Shown: piece by piece, positions 8,506 to 17,213 of the stretch | Layout of the letters: every line of letters starts with the position of its first letter | How positions within the stretch are numbered: position 1 is the first letter of the stretch | Assembly (NCBI RefSeq): GCF_002846495.1 | Contig: NZ_PJNE01000001.1 | Location: 682,001 to 746,000, forward strand | Length of the DNA: 64,000 bases | Source of the DNA: Phycicoccus duodecadis | Lineage (GTDB): Bacteria > Actinomycetota > Actinomycetes > Actinomycetales > Dermatophilaceae | Reading direction: 5' to 3' | Notes under the pieces: model-generated | What the model was told of the DNA's origin: nothing | The model's input: only the letters and a program-made list of their open reading frames with translations | Database searches by the model: none | Translations under genes and position numbers: made by a program

Positions 8506-8511
8506 CAGAAT
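8506..8511 (+). promoter_or_regulatory. -10-like element (CAGAAT) before the amylosucrase start
   Basis: CAGAAT ends six bases before the GTG at 8518, the spacing seen at other probable leaderless starts here. It supports GTG 8518 rather than the in-frame GTG at 8473. Confidence 0.35.
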
Positions 8512-8517
8512 GCGGCC

Positions 8518-10422
8518 GTGAGCGCAACGGTGCCCCCGCCCCCGCCCCTGCCCGGCGGGGCCCCGCCCGACCGGGCCGAGATGCTGGCCGCGCGGCTGCA
8601 GCGCTGGTGGCCGGACCTGTACGACGGGCTGGCCGCGCTGTACGGCCCGGCGCGGGCCGAGACCGTGGGGGCCCAGCTCGTCACCCTGGCCGCTCGGGCC
8701 CATGCCCGCCGCCCCGACCGGCTGCACCGCCGCGACCTCGACCGGATGCTGCAGCCCGACTGGCTCCAGGACCCCTCGGTCGTCGGGTACGCCGCCTACG
8801 CCGACCGCTTCGCGGGGGACCTGCCCGGGGTGGCCGCCCGCATCCCGTACCTCGAGGAGCTCGGGGTCCGCTACCTGCACCTGATGCCGCTGCTGCGACC
8901 GCGCGACGGCGACAACGACGGCGGGTACGCGGTGGCCGACTACCGGCAGGTGCGCCCCGACCTCGGCACCATGGACGACCTCGGCGAGCTGGCCGACGCC
9001 CTGCACGAACGCGGGATGAGCCTCGTGCTCGACCTGGTGCTGAACCACGTGGCGCGCGAGCACGAGTGGGCGCGCAAGGCCCGCGAGGGGACGCTGCGCT
9101 ACCGCTCGTACTTCCACGTCTTCCCCGACCGGCGCCTCCCCGACGCCTACGAGCGCACCCTCCCGGAGGTCTTCCCCGACTTCGCCCCCGGCAGCTTCAC
9201 CTGGGACGACGACCTCGACGGCTGGGTGTGGACGACGTTCAACGCCTGGCAGTGGGACGTCAACTGGGGCAACCCCGACGTGCTGGTCGAGTACGCGCAG
9301 ATCATCCTCGACCTGGCCAACCGTGGCGTCGACGTGCTGCGCCTGGACGCGATCGCCTTCATGTGGAAGCGGCTCGGCACCGACTGCCAGGGCCAGCCCG
9401 AGGTACACGTCATCACCCAGGTGCTGCGCGCGCTCACCCGCATCGCGTGCCCGGCGGTGGCGTTCAAGGCCGAGGCCATCGTCGCGCCGACGCAGCTGCT
9501 GGCCTACCTCGGGCAGGGGCGCCACACCGGCAAGGTCAGCGACCTCGCCTACCACAACAGCCTCATGGTGCAGGTGTGGTCGATGCTGGCCAGCCGCGAC
9601 GTCCGGTTGGCCGCGCACGCCCTGGGATCGCTCCCGCCCAAGCCCACCACGGCCACCTGGCTCACGTACCTGCGCTGCCACGACGACATCGGCTGGGCGG
9701 TGATGGACGAGGACGCCGCGGCGCTGGGGCTGACGGGGCCGGGGCACCGGCACTTCCTGGCCGACTGGTACTCCGGTGACTTCTGGGGCTCGCCGGCGCG
9801 GGGCCTGGTGTTCCAGTTCAACCCCGAGACCGGCGACCGCCGCACCTCCGGCACCGCCGCATCGCTGGTGGGCCTCGAGAGCGCCGAGACCGGCGACGAG
9901 CGCGAGTCGGCGCTGGTCGCGCTGCGCCTGGGCCACGCGGTCGTGTTCGGATGGGGCGGCATCCCGGTCATCTGGAGCGGTGACGAGCTGGGGCTGCCCA
10001 ACGACCCCGCCTGGGCCGACGAGCCCGGGCACGAGGGCGACAACCGCTGGGCCCACCGGCCGCGGCTGGACGCCGAGCGGGTCGGGCAGCGGCACGACCC
10101 CTCGACCGTGGCGGGCCGGGTCTTCGGCGACCTGGCGCGGCTGGCGCAGGTGCGCGCCGGGTTGCCGCAGCTGCACGGGTCGGTCGAGACGACGATCGGC
10201 CCGGTCGACGACCCGGGGGTGCTGGTGACCCTGCGCGACCATCCGCTGGGGCGGTTCGCCGGCGTCTACAACGTGACGCCCGAGGTGCGGCACTGGCCCG
10301 GCTGGCGGGTGCACGAGCTGGGGCTGGCCGACGCCGTCGACGCGCTGACCGGCGAGGGGCTGACCTGGGACGCGACCGGCGACGTCCGCCTCGAGCCCTA
10401 CGCCGCCCTCTGGCTCACCTGA
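8518..10422 (+). CDS. Amylosucrase (GH13)
   Basis: A 634-residue GH13 protein close to the length of characterised amylosucrases. The enzyme makes an alpha-1,4-glucan from sucrose with release of fructose. The catalytic triad is visible: nucleophile Asp277 ([11 protein letters not shown]), acid/base Glu319 (FKAEAIV) and Asp389 (RCHDDIGW), very near the positions in Neisseria amylosucrase. [10 protein letters not shown] and the early [13 protein letters not shown] stretch fit the amylosucrase subgroup rather than alpha-amylase or trehalose synthase. There is no signal peptide, so it is cytosolic and probably acts on imported sucrose. It stands alone, divergent from the ferric-reductase operon, with a perfect palindrome 60 bp after its stop. 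Sucrose specificity is family-based. Confidence 0.9.
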   Translation: MSATVPPPPPLPGGAPPDRAEMLAARLQRWWPDLYDGLAALYGPARAETVGAQLVTLAARAHARRPDRLHRRDLDRMLQPDWLQDPSVVGYAAYADRFAGDLPGVAARIPYLEELGVRYLHLMPLLRPRDGDNDGGYAVADYRQVRPDLGTMDDLGELADALHERGMSLVLDLVLNHVAREHEWARKAREGTLRYRSYFHVFPDRRLPDAYERTLPEVFPDFAPGSFTWDDDLDGWVWTTFNAWQWDVNWGNPDVLVEYAQIILDLANRGVDVLRLDAIAFMWKRLGTDCQGQPEVHVITQVLRALTRIACPAVAFKAEAIVAPTQLLAYLGQGRHTGKVSDLAYHNSLMVQVWSMLASRDVRLAAHALGSLPPKPTTATWLTYLRCHDDIGWAVMDEDAAALGLTGPGHRHFLADWYSGDFWGSPARGLVFQFNPETGDRRTSGTAASLVGLESAETGDERESALVALRLGHAVVFGWGGIPVIWSGDELGLPNDPAWADEPGHEGDNRWAHRPRLDAERVGQRHDPSTVAGRVFGDLARLAQVRAGLPQLHGSVETTIGPVDDPGVLVTLRDHPLGRFAGVYNVTPEVRHWPGWRVHELGLADAVDALTGEGLTWDATGDVRLEPYAALWLT

Positions 10423-10482
10423 CCCCCTCCCTTCCCCTGACCCCTCCCTCCCCCCTCCCCCCTCCCTCCTCCCTCCCTCCCC

Positions 10483-10532
10483 CGAACGTGTGTGAAGAAC
10501 GTCGGCAGGTAGAGGTTCTTCACACACGTTCG
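10483..10532. repeat. Perfect 18-bp palindromic hairpin, copy 1 of a two-copy element
   Basis: Left arm 10483-10500 (CGAACGTGTGTGAAGAAC) and right arm 10515-10532 are perfect reverse complements around a 14-base loop. A diverged copy with a similar loop lies at 11554, so the pair brackets the AbiEi/DUF559 gene. Both copies follow C/T-rich runs downstream of a stop codon. There is no U-tract, so a simple intrinsic terminator is only one option; a REP-like or mobile palindrome is another. Confidence 0.8.
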
Positions 10533-10599
10533 CGGAGGGGCAGCGGGGGCCTGTGGATGACGCCCGCGGCCGACCGCCCCGGGCGGCCATGCTGCCGGG

Positions 10600-11529
10600 A
10601 TGACGACGCCGCGCCCCCCTCGCAAGGCGCTGCGCCGCGCCGCGAGGGCCGCGGCCGAGGACTCCGGCGGCGCGTTGCCCCGCTGGCGACTGCTGGAGCT
10701 CGGGTTCGACCACGCCGCCATCCAACGTGAGGTCGATGCCGAGCGCTGGCAGACGCTCGGGACCCACACCGTCGTCCTGCACACCGGCCCGGTGGGCATC
10801 GAGGCCCGGCGGCATGCCGCCGTGTGGGAGGTCGCCGTCGACGTCGCCCTGGTCGACGGCACCTCTGCCCTGCAGGCGGCGGGCCTGACGGGATGGAGCG
10901 ACGACGAGATCCACGTCTCCGTGCCCCGCAACGCCCGCTGCCCGAAGGTCGACGGCGTCCACATCCACCGGGTGGCGCGCCGTCCGCTCGAGGCCGCTGG
11001 TACCACCCTGCCGCGCACGACGGTCGAGGTGGCTGCTCTCAGAGCGGCTGCGTGGGTGCGCACCGACCGCCAGGCAGCGCTCGTGCTGTGCCTCGTGGTC
11101 CAGCAGCGGCTCACCACGGGCCCGCGTCTGCAGCAGGCGTTCCGCACCGTCCGCAACCGAGGCCGTCGTCCGCTGGTGCGCCAGCTGCTGCGCGACATCA
11201 GCGACGGCGCCCAGTCGCTCGGCGAGCTCGACTTCGCTCAGCTGTGCCGCCGGTACGGGTTGCCCGAGCCGGAGCGACAGGTGGTGCGCCGGACCTCGCG
11301 GGGGCGCATCTACCTGGATGTGCGGTGGCCCGGCTCACGTCTCGTCGTCGAGATCGACGGTGCGGGCCATCGTGTGGGGCTGGCCGTGACCGACGACAAC
11401 CTGCGGCAGAACGACGTCGCCCTCGGCCGCGACACCGTCCTGCGCATCGACCTGGTGGGCCTGCGCATCCACGAGCGGATGTTCATGGAGCAGGTCGCGC
11501 GCGGGCTCGCTCTCCCCCTCGCGGCCTGA
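10600..11529 (+). CDS. AbiEi-like N-terminal domain fused to a DUF559 (Vsr-fold) endonuclease-like domain
   Basis: A 309-residue protein. Residues ~20-130 resemble the winged-helix and linker of AbiEi-type antitoxins (RWRLLELGFDHAAIQREVDA ... LVDGTSALQAAGL ... IHVSVPRNAR). Residues ~200-300 match DUF559, a very-short-patch-repair-like PD-(D/E)XK fold, with LDVRWPGSRLVVEIDGAGHR supplying the likely Asp and Glu-x-Asp metal ligands. Such fusions are common orphans in actinobacteria; whether they cut DNA or regulate is not established. No AbiEii-like nucleotidyltransferase toxin gene lies next to it. CATGCT ends six bases before the ATG, as at other leaderless starts. Palindromic repeats flank it on both sides, hinting at a mobile or self-contained cassette. 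Confidence 0.82.
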   Translation: MTTPRPPRKALRRAARAAAEDSGGALPRWRLLELGFDHAAIQREVDAERWQTLGTHTVVLHTGPVGIEARRHAAVWEVAVDVALVDGTSALQAAGLTGWSDDEIHVSVPRNARCPKVDGVHIHRVARRPLEAAGTTLPRTTVEVAALRAAAWVRTDRQAALVLCLVVQQRLTTGPRLQQAFRTVRNRGRRPLVRQLLRDISDGAQSLGELDFAQLCRRYGLPEPERQVVRRTSRGRIYLDVRWPGSRLVVEIDGAGHRVGLAVTDDNLRQNDVALGRDTVLRIDLVGLRIHERMFMEQVARGLALPLAA

Positions 11530-11553
11530 CCCCCCTCCCCTCCCCTCCCTGCG

Positions 11554-11604
11554 CGAACGTGTGTGAAGAGCGTCGACATACCGAGGGCCTTCACACACAT
11601 TCCG
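11554..11604. repeat. Imperfect palindrome, copy 2 of the 10483 element
   Basis: Left arm 11555-11568 (GAACGTGTGTGAAG) pairs with 11589-11602 (CTTCACACACATTC) with one mismatch around a 20-base loop. The arm sequence and the GTCG...GAGG loop pattern match the perfect palindrome at 10483. It lies between the convergent AbiEi/DUF559 and TauE/SafE genes. Confidence 0.75.
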
Positions 11605-11631
11605 GGTGAGGCGCGGCAGAGGAGGGGTGGG

Positions 11632-12411
11632 CTACCAGAGGCCGGCGAGGTCTCCGCCGATGCGGATGACGAACGCCACCACCACCACCACGAACACCGC
11701 CCGGATGAACCGGCTCCCCCGCGCCACCGCGGTCCGGGCCCCGATGTACCCGCCGAGCAGGTTCGCCACCGCCATCACCGCCCCGACCTTCCACAGCACG
11801 TGCCCGCCGGGCGCGAACACCGTCAGCGCCCCGAGGTTCGTCGCCAGGTTGGTGATCTTGGCCTTGGCGCTGGCCTCGAGGAACGCGTAGCCCAGCAGCC
11901 CGACCAGCGCGAACACCAGGAACGACCCCGTCCCCGGCCCCAGCGCGCCGTCGTACATCCCGATGACGAACCCGGTCAGCACTGCCGCCGTGGTGTGCCG
12001 CCCGCCGCTCCAACGCAGCCGGGTCAGCTCCCCCACCGACGGCTTGAGCAGCGTGTAGGCGCCCACCACCAGCAGCATCACGAGGATGACGGGGTTGAAG
12101 GCCGACTTCGGGATGTGCAGCCCGAGCAGCGCTCCCCCGATGGCGCCGACGTACGCGACCGCCGCCATCGGCAGCGCCGTGCGCAGGTCGGGTCGCACCC
12201 GTCGGTAGTACGTGCCCGCCGCCGTGGCGGTCCCCCACACCGAGCCGAACTTGTTCGTCGCGAGCACCTGCGCGGGGCTCGCGCCCGGGAGACCGATGAG
12301 CAGTGCCGGCAGCTGCACCAGCCCGCCGCCACCGACGACGGCGTCCACCCAGCCGGCGAGGAAGCCGGCGAGCGCGAGCAGGAGCAGGACGTGCAGCCCG
12401 GGGTCGGCCAC
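11632..12411 (-). CDS. TauE/SafE (TSUP) family permease
   Basis: A 259-residue membrane protein with about eight hydrophobic segments. The first-repeat signature LAGWVDAVVGGGGLVQLPAL and the second-repeat MYDGALGPGTGSFLVFAL are characteristic of the TSUP family, which exports or imports sulfite, sulfoacetate and other organosulfur anions. The two halves are inverted-topology repeats as usual. It is on the minus strand, convergent with the AbiEi/DUF559 gene across the second palindrome. Its stop is 60 nt from the HAD gene end, so it may be cotranscribed with that block. The substrate cannot be predicted. A second, distinct family member occurs at 60373. Confidence 0.88.
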   Translation of the reverse strand: MADPGLHVLLLLALAGFLAGWVDAVVGGGGLVQLPALLIGLPGASPAQVLATNKFGSVWGTATAAGTYYRRVRPDLRTALPMAAVAYVGAIGGALLGLHIPKSAFNPVILVMLLVVGAYTLLKPSVGELTRLRWSGGRHTTAAVLTGFVIGMYDGALGPGTGSFLVFALVGLLGYAFLEASAKAKITNLATNLGALTVFAPGGHVLWKVGAVMAVANLLGGYIGARTAVARGSRFIRAVFVVVVVAFVIRIGGDLAGLW

Positions 12412-12470
12412 GGCTCAGCCGCGACCGGGGCGAGCCGCCCCGAGCCCGATGGCGCCGACCGGCGGCGCGC

Positions 12471-13226
12471 TCACGCGGCGTTCCAGGCGTCGACGACGGC
12501 GAGCACGTCGAGCAGCTCGTGGGCGCGGGCGTCGGGGACGGCCGTGACCTCGACGCGCTGCGACGCCGGGATGTCGCTGTGCGGGATCCAGATGGCGCGC
12601 ATCCCGACCTGCTGCGGCCCGTGCACGTCCTCGAAGATGCGATCGCCCACGTACACCGCCCGCACCGGGTCGACCCCGACCGCACGGCAGGCGGCCCGGA
12701 ACACCTCGGGATGCGGCTTCACGTGGTCGAGCTCGCTGGAGTAGAGGTCGGCGTCGACCAGGTCGAGCACGCCGTCGCGCGCGAAGATCTCGCGGTGGTA
12801 CTCGCGGCTCCAGATGGTGTTCGACAGCACCCCGACCTGGATCCCCCGCTCGCGCAGCCCCTCCCATAGCGGGCGGACCTGCGGGTCGGTGAACGTGTGC
12901 GGCTCCCAGAAGCGCCGGTAGGCGGCCAGCGCCAGGTGGTGCCGGTCGTGCTCGGGGTCGATGCCCGCGGCGTCGAGGATGTCGGCGAGGGCGGCCGACG
13001 AGTGCTCGTCGCGCCCCCGCCGCCACGCGGCCGCCTCCACCTCGAGGATGCGGTCGGCCAGCCGGTGGGCCTCGGCGAGGTCGGCGTCGGACACCTCCGG
13101 CGAGCCGACCGGCACCCCGTGCACCTCGCGGGCGAAGACCCGCCACTGCTCGGGGAGGTCGACGTCGTGCCAGGGCGTCAGCGTGCCGCCCCAGTCGAAG
13201 ACGACGGCCTCGACGGGTCGGCTCAC
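12471..13226 (-). CDS. HAD-superfamily hydrolase lacking the usual acid/base aspartate
   Basis: A 251-residue HAD phosphatase-like protein. Motif I reads VFDWGGTLT, with nucleophile Asp11 but Gly at position 13 where most phosphatases have the acid/base Asp. Later motifs are normal: a Ser/Thr in VGVLSNTIW, Lys in [12 protein letters not shown] and the acidic [11 protein letters not shown]. The DWGGT form resembles phosphonatase-type and other HADs that use a different acid/base, so the enzyme is probably active on an unusual substrate rather than dead. Its GTG start overlaps the proS stop as GTGA, so it is translated with proS. A housekeeping link to prolyl-tRNA synthesis is not known. Confidence 0.85.
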   Translation of the reverse strand: MSRPVEAVVFDWGGTLTPWHDVDLPEQWRVFAREVHGVPVGSPEVSDADLAEAHRLADRILEVEAAAWRRGRDEHSSAALADILDAAGIDPEHDRHHLALAAYRRFWEPHTFTDPQVRPLWEGLRERGIQVGVLSNTIWSREYHREIFARDGVLDLVDADLYSSELDHVKPHPEVFRAACRAVGVDPVRAVYVGDRIFEDVHGPQQVGMRAIWIPHSDIPASQRVEVTAVPDARAHELLDVLAVVDAWNAA

Positions 13227-14992
13227 GCCTGGCCGATCTCGCGCAGGATGTCGTCGACGGCCGTGGCCACGGCCAGCTCGCGCCGCTCGCCGGTGCGGCG
13301 GTCCTTGAGCTCGAGGGTGCCGTCGGCGAGGCCACGCCCGACGACCACGATGGTGGGCACGCCGATGAGCTCGGCGTCCTTGAACTTCACGCCCGGGCTC
13401 GCCTGGCGGCGGTCGTCGAGCAGCACCTGGGCGCCGCGGGCCTCGAGCTCGCGGGTGAGCTCCTCGGCGTAGGTGGCCACGGCCTCGTCCTTGCCCGTGG
13501 CGACGACGTGCACGTCGGCCGGGGCCAGCGCCCGCGGCCAGACCAGGCCGAGCTCGTCGTGGTTGCCCTCAGCGACACACGCCACGGCCCGGGACACCCC
13601 GACGCCGTAGGAGCCCATGGTGACCGTGCGCAGCTTGCCGTGCTCGTCGAGCACCTTGAGGTCGAGCGCCTCGGCGTACTTGGTGCCGAGCTGGAAGATG
13701 TGTCCCATCTCGATGCCGCGCGCCGCCTCGAGGCCGTGGCCGCACGACGGGCAGGCGTCGCCCGGGCGCACCTCGGCGGCCTCGATGGTGCCGTCGGCGG
13801 TGAAGTCGCGCCCGGCCACCAGGTCGAGGACGTGGCGGCCGGGGGTGTCGGCGCCGGTGACCCACGCGGTGCCCTCGCTGACGCGGGGGTCGAGCAGGTA
13901 CCGGATGCCGGAGGCCTTCTCGGACCCCAGCACGCCGGGACCGATGTAGCCCTTGGCCAGGGCCGGGTGCGCCGCGAAGTCGGCCTCGACGAACGCCTCG
14001 ACGGCGGCGGGCTCCACCTGGGCGCCGAGGCGCTTCTCGTCGACCTCGCGGTCACCGGGCAGCCCGATCGCCAGCGGCTCGCGGGTGCCGTCGGGGTGGA
14101 CCAGCATCACCAGCACGTTCTTGAGGGTGTCGGCGGCGGTCCAGGCCCGCCCGTCGGAGCGCGGGAACGCCGACTCCAGGTGCGCCACGAGGCTGTCGAT
14201 GGTGGGGGTGTCGGGGGTGTCCTCCGCGTGGGCGGCGGGCACCGCGGTGGCGTCCACGGCATCCGGCACGGGCACGCGGACGGCCTCGACGTTGGCCGCA
14301 TAGCCGCAGTTCGGGCAGCGGACGTAGGTGTCCTCGCCGTTCTCGGCGGTGGCGAGGAACTCCTCGGACTTCGAGCCGCCCATCGCGCCGGCCATCGCCT
14401 GCACGATCACGTAGTGGAAGCCGAGCCGGTCGAAGATGCGTACGTAGGCGTCGCGGTGCAGCTGGTAGCTCTTGTCGAGCCCGGCGTCGTCGAGGTCGAA
14501 GGAGTAGCTGTCCTTCATCACGAACTCGCGCCCCCGCAGCACCCCGGCGCGCGGCCGGGCCTCGTCGCGGTACTTGGTCTGGATCTGGTAGATCGACAGC
14601 GGCAGGTCCTTGTACGAGCTGTACAGGTCCTTGACCGCGAGGGTGAACATCTCCTCGTGCGTGGGGCCGAGCAGGTAGTCGCCGCCCTTGCGGTCCTTGA
14701 GCCGGAAGACGTTCTCGCCGTACTCGTCCCAGCGGCCCGAGGCCTCGTAGGGCTCACGGGGCAGCAGGGCCGGGAACAGCAGCTCCTGGGCGCCGATGGC
14801 GTCCATCTCCTCGCGCACGATGGTCTCGACGCGGCGCAGCACCTTCAGCCCCAGCGGCAGCCAGGTGTAGATGCCGGGGCTGACGCGGCGGATGTAGCCG
14901 GCCCGCACCAGCAGCCGGTGGCTGGGCACCTCCGCGTCCGCCGGGTCCTCGCGAAGGGTTCGCAGGAACAGGGACGACATGCGCATGGCCAC
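13223..14992 (-). CDS. proS: Prolyl-tRNA synthetase
   Basis: A 589-residue class II aminoacyl-tRNA synthetase of the bacterial ProS type. It charges tRNA-Pro with proline using ATP in the cytosol. Motif 2/3 regions are clear ([60 protein letters not shown]). The editing (INS) domain that removes misacylated alanine sits between motifs 2 and 3, and the anticodon-binding domain is at the C-terminus ([17 protein letters not shown]). The GTG at 14992 is preceded by AGGAG at good spacing, so it was preferred over ATG 14986. It overlaps the HAD hydrolase gene by 4 nt. Confidence 0.97.
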   Translation of the reverse strand: MAMRMSSLFLRTLREDPADAEVPSHRLLVRAGYIRRVSPGIYTWLPLGLKVLRRVETIVREEMDAIGAQELLFPALLPREPYEASGRWDEYGENVFRLKDRKGGDYLLGPTHEEMFTLAVKDLYSSYKDLPLSIYQIQTKYRDEARPRAGVLRGREFVMKDSYSFDLDDAGLDKSYQLHRDAYVRIFDRLGFHYVIVQAMAGAMGGSKSEEFLATAENGEDTYVRCPNCGYAANVEAVRVPVPDAVDATAVPAAHAEDTPDTPTIDSLVAHLESAFPRSDGRAWTAADTLKNVLVMLVHPDGTREPLAIGLPGDREVDEKRLGAQVEPAAVEAFVEADFAAHPALAKGYIGPGVLGSEKASGIRYLLDPRVSEGTAWVTGADTPGRHVLDLVAGRDFTADGTIEAAEVRPGDACPSCGHGLEAARGIEMGHIFQLGTKYAEALDLKVLDEHGKLRTVTMGSYGVGVSRAVACVAEGNHDELGLVWPRALAPADVHVVATGKDEAVATYAEELTRELEARGAQVLLDDRRQASPGVKFKDAELIGVPTIVVVGRGLADGTLELKDRRTGERRELAVATAVDDILREIGQA

Positions 14993-15081
14993 GGGAAGGC
15001 TCCTGGGGTTCGGGGGTGACCGGCCCAGGATAACGAGGCAGGCGGACCCTCCGCGCCGCGGTTGACCGGCGCACCGGTCGC

Positions 15082-15927
15082 TCAGAGCAGGACGGTCGTG
15101 AACTCACCCGCGGAGCGGAAGCCGAGGCGCTCGTACGTGGCGCGGGCGGCGGTGTTGAAGTCGTTGACGTAGAGGGAGACCAGGGGCGCCGGGCCGGCCA
15201 TCACCTGCTCGAGGACGGCGGCCAGCATCGGCACCGCGAGACCCTGCCCGCGCAGCCGCGGCGCCACCCAGACGCCCTGGAGCTGGGCGCAGCCGAGCGC
15301 GAGGCTGCCGATGTCGGTCTTGAAGACGACCTCGCCGCCCTCGACGACGACGTAGGTGTGCCCGCGGGCGATGAGGGAGGCCAGCGAGGCACGGTAGCCG
15401 CGGCTGGACCCGGTGTAGGGGCGGTAGCCGATCTCGGCCGTGAACATGTGCTCGGCGGCGGGCAGGACCAGGTCCACCTCGTCGGCCCGCGCCAGGCGCA
15501 CGCGCGGGTCGGGCTCGACCCCCTCCGCCGACGGGGGGAGGTCGGCCACGAGCAACGGCTGGTGGGCCCGGACCACCCGCGGCTGGCCCCAGTGCGGCTC
15601 GAGGTGCTGCCAGAGCCCGAGCACCTCCTCGCGCGGGCCGAACACCGACGCGCAGCGACCGCGCCAGCGGCGCAGCCGGTCGGCGAACAGCGGGCGGTTC
15701 TCCTCGGTGGTGCCGACCGGCACGATGTTGGCGCTGGCCCAGCACAGCGAGGTGAGCACGCCGTCGTCGCGATGCCCCAGCACCGACGACAGCGACCCCG
15801 TGCGCGAGCCCTCGAGCACCCGGGCCGCGACGAACACCCTCTGGGGGAGGTCCCGGGCGCAGAGGTCGAGCGCGGCGTCACGGTCGTCGAGCGACAGCGG
15901 CCGGACCGGGGATCGTGTGCGGAGCAC
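15082..15927 (-). CDS. GNAT N-acetyltransferase with DUF4081 N-terminal domain
   Basis: A 281-residue protein with two parts: an N-terminal ~130 residues of DUF4081 type ([30 protein letters not shown]) and a C-terminal GNAT domain with the acetyl-CoA loop [15 protein letters not shown] and the final [10 protein letters not shown] block. The same protein sits next to ispG/rseP/dxr in many actinobacteria, including the Rv2867c position in Mycobacterium, so this is a conserved neighbourhood. The substrate is unknown. TAGGCT ends six bases before the GTG at 15927, suggesting a leaderless transcript separate from ispG. Confidence 0.88.
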   Translation of the reverse strand: MLRTRSPVRPLSLDDRDAALDLCARDLPQRVFVAARVLEGSRTGSLSSVLGHRDDGVLTSLCWASANIVPVGTTEENRPLFADRLRRWRGRCASVFGPREEVLGLWQHLEPHWGQPRVVRAHQPLLVADLPPSAEGVEPDPRVRLARADEVDLVLPAAEHMFTAEIGYRPYTGSSRGYRASLASLIARGHTYVVVEGGEVVFKTDIGSLALGCAQLQGVWVAPRLRGQGLAVPMLAAVLEQVMAGPAPLVSLYVNDFNTAARATYERLGFRSAGEFTTVLL

Positions 15928-15933
15928 CCGCTC

Positions 15934-15939
15934 AGCCTA
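15934..15939 (-). promoter_or_regulatory. -10 element (TAGGCT) of a probable leaderless promoter
   Basis: On the minus strand TAGGCT ends exactly six bases before the GTG of the GNAT gene, with no ribosome site between. Confidence 0.45.
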
Positions 15940-16003
15940 GGGGTCTCCGGCTCCGCGCACGACGCGCTCGACCGGCCTGCGCGTCACGGCGCGTCGCTGC
16001 CGG

Positions 16004-17164
16004 TCAGGAGACGCTGACGGTCGGCGCCCCGGCCGACTCCTCGTCGACGGGCTCGCCCATCTCGTCGGCCAGGCGCATGGCCTCCTCGATGAGGGTCTCG
16101 ACGATCTGGCTCTCGGGCACGGTCTTGATGACCTCGCCCCGGACGAAGATCTGGCCCTTGCCGTTGCCGGACGCCACCCCGAGGTCGGCCTCGCGGGCCT
16201 CCCCCGGGCCGTTGACGACGCAGCCCATGACGGCCACCCGCAGCGGCACGGTCATGCCCTCGAGCCCGGCGGTGACCTCGTCGGCCAGCTTGTAGACGTC
16301 GACCTGCGCGCGGCCGCACGAGGGGCACGACACGATCTCGAGCTTGCGCGGGCGCAGGCCCAGCGACTGGAGGATCTGGATGCCGACCTTGACCTCCTCG
16401 ACCGGCGGGGCCGAGAGGGAGACCCGGATGGTGTCGCCGATGCCCTGGCTGAGCAGTGCGCCGAACGCGGTGGCCGACTTGATGGTGCCCTGGAAGGCGG
16501 GCCCGGCCTCGGTGACCCCGAGGTGCAGGGGCCAGTCGCCGCGCTCGGCCAGCAGCTGGTAGGCCTTGACCATCACGACCGGGTCGTTGTGCTTGACCGA
16601 GATCTTGAAGTCGTGGAAGTCGTGCTCCTCGAACAGCCCCGCCTCCCAGACGGCCGACTCGACCAGCGCCTCGGGCGTGGCCTTGCCGTACTTCTCGAGG
16701 ATCCGCTTGTCGAGCGAGCCGGCGTTGACGCCGATGCGGATGGAGACCCCCGCCTCCTTCGCCCGCCGCGCGATCTCGCCGACCTGGTCGTCGAACTGCC
16801 GGATGTTGCCGGGGTTGACCCGCACCGCGGCGCACCCGGCGTCGATGGCCGCGTAGACGTACTTGGGCTGGAAGTGGATGTCGGCGATCACCGGGATCTG
16901 CGACTTGCGCGCGATGGCGGGCAGCGCCTCGGCGTCGTCCTGGCTGGGGCACGCCACGCGCACGATGTCGCAGCCGGCCGCGGTGAGCTCGGCGATCTGC
17001 TGGAGGGTGGCGTTGATGTCGGTGGTCGGGGTGGTCGTCATCGACTGCACCGACACCGGGGCGTCGCCGCCGACCTCGACCTTGCCGACGCGGATCTTGC
17101 GCGTCACGCGACGAGGGGCCAGGACGGGAGGCGGGGCGGCGGGCATACCCAGGGAGACGGACAT
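16004..17164 (-). CDS. ispG: 4-hydroxy-3-methylbut-2-enyl-diphosphate synthase (flavodoxin)
   Basis: A 386-residue IspG (GcpE). It reduces the cyclic diphosphate MEcPP to HMBPP in the MEP isoprenoid pathway using a [4Fe-4S] cluster. The cluster ligands are visible as Cys280 and Cys283 in [11 protein letters not shown] and Cys315 in [10 protein letters not shown], with the glutamate of NGPGE as fourth ligand; the spacing matches the E. coli enzyme. The TIM-barrel N-terminal part contains [12 protein letters not shown]. It is encoded just downstream of rseP and dxr, the usual actinobacterial cluster. TAGGCT six bases before the ATG suggests its own leaderless promoter. Confidence 0.97.
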   Translation of the reverse strand: MSVSLGMPAAPPPVLAPRRVTRKIRVGKVEVGGDAPVSVQSMTTTPTTDINATLQQIAELTAAGCDIVRVACPSQDDAEALPAIARKSQIPVIADIHFQPKYVYAAIDAGCAAVRVNPGNIRQFDDQVGEIARRAKEAGVSIRIGVNAGSLDKRILEKYGKATPEALVESAVWEAGLFEEHDFHDFKISVKHNDPVVMVKAYQLLAERGDWPLHLGVTEAGPAFQGTIKSATAFGALLSQGIGDTIRVSLSAPPVEEVKVGIQILQSLGLRPRKLEIVSCPSCGRAQVDVYKLADEVTAGLEGMTVPLRVAVMGCVVNGPGEAREADLGVASGNGKGQIFVRGEVIKTVPESQIVETLIEEAMRLADEMGEPVDEESAGAPTVSVS

Positions 17165-17170
17165 GCCGCA

Positions 17171-17176
17171 AGCCTA
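17171..17176 (-). promoter_or_regulatory. -10 element (TAGGCT) of a probable leaderless promoter for ispG
   Basis: TAGGCT on the minus strand ends six bases before the ispG ATG at 17164; the same hexamer and spacing precede the GNAT gene. Confidence 0.45.
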
Positions 17177-17213
17177 CGACCGCGCGCTGGGGGTTCCCTG
17201 CACGGGCGGCGGC

